A DNA stretch of 64,000 bases from Ahrensia sp. (GTDB lineage: Bacteria; Pseudomonadota; Alphaproteobacteria; Rhizobiales; Rhizobiaceae): contig NZXU01000009.1 in the NCBI GenBank assembly GCA_002698425.1, positions 10,434 through 74,433 of the forward strand, given 5' to 3'. Under the pieces are notes generated by a model. That model made no database searches, was not told where the DNA came from, and saw only the letters and a program-made list of their open reading frames with translations. A program made the translations under genes and the position numbers. Positions 61,926 through 64,000 of this stretch are shown piece by piece. Position 1 is the first letter of the stretch. Each line of letters opens with the position of its first letter.

Positions 61926-62138
61926 TTACCGCAGCCGCATCGGTCGCCAGACGACGATCTTCGGCTTCCGGTCATAGTCATATTCACTGGCCTTGATGGC
62001 ACAGTCCTTCGCGTTGCATTCGCCGCAGCGGAAGGGCAGGGCCTCGATGGCGCGGCCGGGACTGACGAAGTGGATGACGTCGCTCGCCATGAACTGGCCG
62101 AGATGGCCGCATTGCCGGCAGGTGACCGAGAGAATCAT
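61926..62138 (-). CDS. Small zinc-ribbon protein
   Basis: A 70-residue protein with two Cys pairs, CRQCG near the start and CGECNAKDC in the middle, giving a zinc ribbon, and a basic C-terminus. Start taken at MILSVT (62138); ATG 62183 would add 15 residues. Function unknown, perhaps nucleic-acid or protein binding. A truncated copy lies at 61281-61456. Confidence 0.7.
   Translation of the reverse strand: MILSVTCRQCGHLGQFMASDVIHFVSPGRAIEALPFRCGECNAKDCAIKASEYDYDRKPKIVVWRPMRLR
61952..62122. repeat. Direct repeat, right copy (about 171 bp)
   Basis: Partner of 61286-61456; lies within the intact zinc-ribbon gene. Confidence 0.85.
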
Positions 62139-62235
62139 GCCGTGTCGGGCTGCTTGACGAAGGGTGCGGATGGGGCCGGCCATGCCCCGATCATATCGAA
62201 CAAAGCATAAACATCGTCAACCGCGCTTATGCGAC

Positions 62236-62388
62236 CTAATCGCTTCCCGGTTCTTCCACTTCCGTCAGCTTGTCGTCGGGCAGGGGCGTTGCAGCGCCTT
62301 GGCTTCGTTCCACGGCGCGGTCAGCCAGAGTTCGATTTCGTCCTTTTCCGCCAGGACGACAGGCGTCGCCTTCTTGTGGATATCCGCG
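62236..62388 (-). pseudogene. Remnant of an SOS-response-associated peptidase (SRAP/YedK) gene
   Basis: The minus strand reads ADIHKKATPVVLAEKDEIELW and then LTAPWNEAKALQRP, the C-terminal SRAP pattern (H-x-K-x-x-P-V-x-L … W … LQRPLPDD). A missing C near 62300 shifts the frame; the expected LPDDKL continues in another frame to a TAG at 62236. The catalytic N-terminal Cys part is gone. The remnant starts just beyond the terminator of the VPLPA-CTERM gene. Confidence 0.7.
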
Positions 62389-62397
62389 AAACAACAA

Positions 62398-62420
62398 AGG
62401 CGCGGTCATCGACCGCGCCT
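62398..62420 (-). terminator. Terminator of the second VPLPA-CTERM gene
   Basis: AGGCGCGGTC, three-base loop, GACCGCGCCT; on the minus strand TTGTTGTTT follows. It lies 30 bases after the stop codon at 62450. Confidence 0.85.
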
Positions 62421-62449
62421 CTTTGAGAAATCAGTTTTTCGATTGCAGG

Positions 62450-63214
62450 TCAGGCCGCTTTTCGACCTCTCCACCCGAGCAATCCGACCGCGGCAGCCAG
62501 AAGCCAGACCGTGGCGGGAAGTGGCACTGCGGAGACCGACGCATTGCCAACGATATACCCGGTATTATCGGTTACGTAGTTGCTCAGTGTATCGCCGAAC
62601 ACCCAGTTCACCCCATAGGCCACGTTGGTGTTCAACTCACGCGGTGCGCCGTCGCCCAGTCCAACCCAACCGGCGTTTAACTCTGCGACGGTTGGAGCCA
62701 TAATGGTGAACGCTGCAAGATCCGCGAAGGTTAGCCCGACTCCAGCGTTCGGCAGCCAGGACTTGTCGGTGATCTCATAGATTTTCGCCGCCTTGTCGCT
62801 CAGGTCGGCAAAACTCAGGCTGTAACCGTTATTATAAAGCGGCTGAAACGCCGGGTTCGAAGGTTCGTTGGCCACGACAGCGTAGTTCGTGCCATCCGTT
62901 ATCCAGAAATTGAGGTATGGCGCAACGGCAGGCCCGCTCCCCGCTGTAAATCGGGTTATATCATCGAAGCGATCAATGCTGATGTTGGAGATGGACCCCA
63001 AGGTCATGCCATTGATGTCGTTGGATCCGAGGCCGGCCTTTTCACCGCCCACATCAGTAACAAACTCGGTCTTGCCGCCACCGAGATCATTAATTTCAGC
63101 AGCGCCGCGAATGATGAAAGGATTAAACGACGATGCACTGGCAGGCAGGCTAAATGCTGCCGAGGTTGCTATTATCAGCGCAGTTAAAGCTAATTTGTAT
63201 TTTCCAACCACCAT
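62450..63214 (-). CDS. VPLPA-CTERM sorting domain protein
   Basis: A 254-residue exported protein: signal peptide (LALTALIIATSAAFSLPASA), a β-rich, Asn/Gly-rich body without recognised domain, and a C-terminal VPLPATVWLLAAAVGLLGWRGRK, the VPLPA-CTERM signal for exosortase processing. GGGGAGGAAT precedes the ATG. Likely a surface or secreted matrix protein. Base composition is A+T-richer than the neighbours. Confidence 0.88.
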   Translation of the reverse strand: MVVGKYKLALTALIIATSAAFSLPASASSFNPFIIRGAAEINDLGGGKTEFVTDVGGEKAGLGSNDINGMTLGSISNISIDRFDDITRFTAGSGPAVAPYLNFWITDGTNYAVVANEPSNPAFQPLYNNGYSLSFADLSDKAAKIYEITDKSWLPNAGVGLTFADLAAFTIMAPTVAELNAGWVGLGDGAPRELNTNVAYGVNWVFGDTLSNYVTDNTGYIVGNASVSAVPLPATVWLLAAAVGLLGWRGRKAA

Positions 63215-63230
63215 ATTCCTCCCCTGCTGA

Positions 63231-64000
63231 ATAATATTAGATTTCTGATATTATATGCTTACTCTAGGTCAGGTAATTTTGACTCACCCAAAAAGCCAAA
63301 ATTCTAGCCCTCTATTTACGATTAACACCTTATTAATATCCTTTCAATGCGTCGCATCCGTTCTAGACCGAGAAATGGGTCCGCGTGGCAACGAAGGCGT
63401 TGCGCTTTTCATGGGTCAAGCCCGAGGATGACCGCGGGTGGGATAGGCAATACGACAAATCGCCGAAATCCCGCCAATCTGCGCAATACTTATCCACCTT
63501 CCTCCACCGTCCCTTACCCTGACCGTGCCCTTTCATTGGAAGCCGGGTCTAGAACCGATGGCCTGGGAAAGGGACGGTTCCTGGTGTTCGTGCTGAGGTG
63601 GCACGGATAGGGCAGGCGCGATGGATGACCGTCGCGTGAATGTTTCGAACCAGGGCGGCGTATCGGTCGTGGCGTGGCCGTTCCGTGCCCCGTTTCCATG
63701 CGGGGTAGCAGCAGCGGAGGGTTGAGCCCGGATCAGCCAGCAGCGCATCCGCGAGGGACGCGGGCAACAGGTGCGTAGCGGAGGGTCCGGACGAGTTGCC
63801 TTGAGGGGCAAGCGTGGCGGCGTCTGAAGTCGCAGAGTGCCGAGCGGGCGGTCGAAGGACCGCAGTATTTACATTAGACAGAGCGATCCCCCGACCGCCC
63901 GTCTTCCAGCTTTACGTGCTCACGGCAGTTCCCGCTGCGCGGGAACGCCTCCGCATGGGCCTCGCATAAGCTCGGACGGCCGGTCGGCCTTGCGGGCTAA
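63231..64000. other. 770 bp at the right edge without a supported gene
   Basis: Open frames on both strands are short, Arg/Pro/Ser-rich and conflict with each other. It contains a hairpin GTTCCCGC-TGC-GCGGGAAC (63928-63946) and stretches such as GTCAAGCCCGAGGATGAC near 63418 that resemble intergenic repeats common in Rhizobiales. The first ~130 bases are A+T-rich and hold the promoter of the gene at 63214. Confidence 0.5.

Noticed and set aside
63347..63811. Short frames at the right edge on both strands
   Set aside because: Conflicting, Arg/Pro-rich, no starts with ribosome sites.

Overview
The window reads as a high-GC alphaproteobacterial chromosome, most likely Hyphomicrobiales (Rhizobiales). 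The evidence is the liv-type and TRAP uptake systems, tandem-PAS soluble chemoreceptors ending in DWEEF, tightly packed ATGA-overlapping operons with GGGAGG ribosome sites, and IclR, FCD-GntR and AraC regulators. The genus cannot be fixed from sequence reading alone. No rRNA, tRNA or CRISPR array was seen.

Region 1 (1-19.4 kb) looks like a catabolic gene set for a cyclic, carboxylated compound. It holds three flavoproteins of the 3-ketosteroid-dehydrogenase (KstD) type, two SDR dehydrogenases, an epimerase-like SDR, a Gfo/Idh/MocA oxidoreductase, a divergent AroE-family dehydrogenase, a complete branched-chain-type ABC transporter (livKHMGF), a NIPSNAP protein, an acyl-CoA dehydrogenase and a fused CoA-transferase. 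An IclR regulator sits at the left and an AraC regulator of the PobR/HpaA kind in the middle. A paired element (half-sites 21 bp apart) occurs in front of three of these operons, about 60 bp from the start codon in two of them. It is probably the AraC operator and would define one regulon.

Region 2 (19.4-31.3 kb) is a quinate/shikimate-type module: a QuiC-like two-domain 3-dehydroshikimate dehydratase with all four metal ligands, an AroE-family quinate/shikimate dehydrogenase, a type II dehydroquinase-like protein with changed active-site residues, a TRAP transporter (dctPQM) with two extra solute-binding proteins, an SMP-30 lactonase, an esterase, a DUF3237 protein and a TetR regulator. The expected end product is protocatechuate.

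Region 3 (31.3-40.8 kb) holds three FCD-type GntR regulators and a second sugar/polyol-like module: an SDR, a DUF4286-like protein, two zinc alcohol dehydrogenases, a xylose-isomerase-like TIM barrel, an aldo/keto reductase and a fourth orphan TRAP binding protein. A palindrome, TTGACATAC-A-GTATGTCAA and variants, stands before three of its transcription units.

Region 4 (41.4-59 kb) is more housekeeping-like: a thiolase with a free-standing crotonase domain, three chemoreceptors, a LuxR-type regulator, a degenerate GGDEF protein, a GGDEF-EAL protein, adenine deaminase, a VPLPA-CTERM surface protein, a DUF924 protein and a GNAT acetyltransferase. Region 5 (58.9-64 kb) has an HxlR/FMN-reductase pair, then an A+T-richer patch with a possible HUH-like protein, a DUF2019 gene flanked by two copies of a zinc-ribbon gene, an SRAP pseudogene remnant, a second VPLPA-CTERM protein and about 770 bp with no supportable gene.
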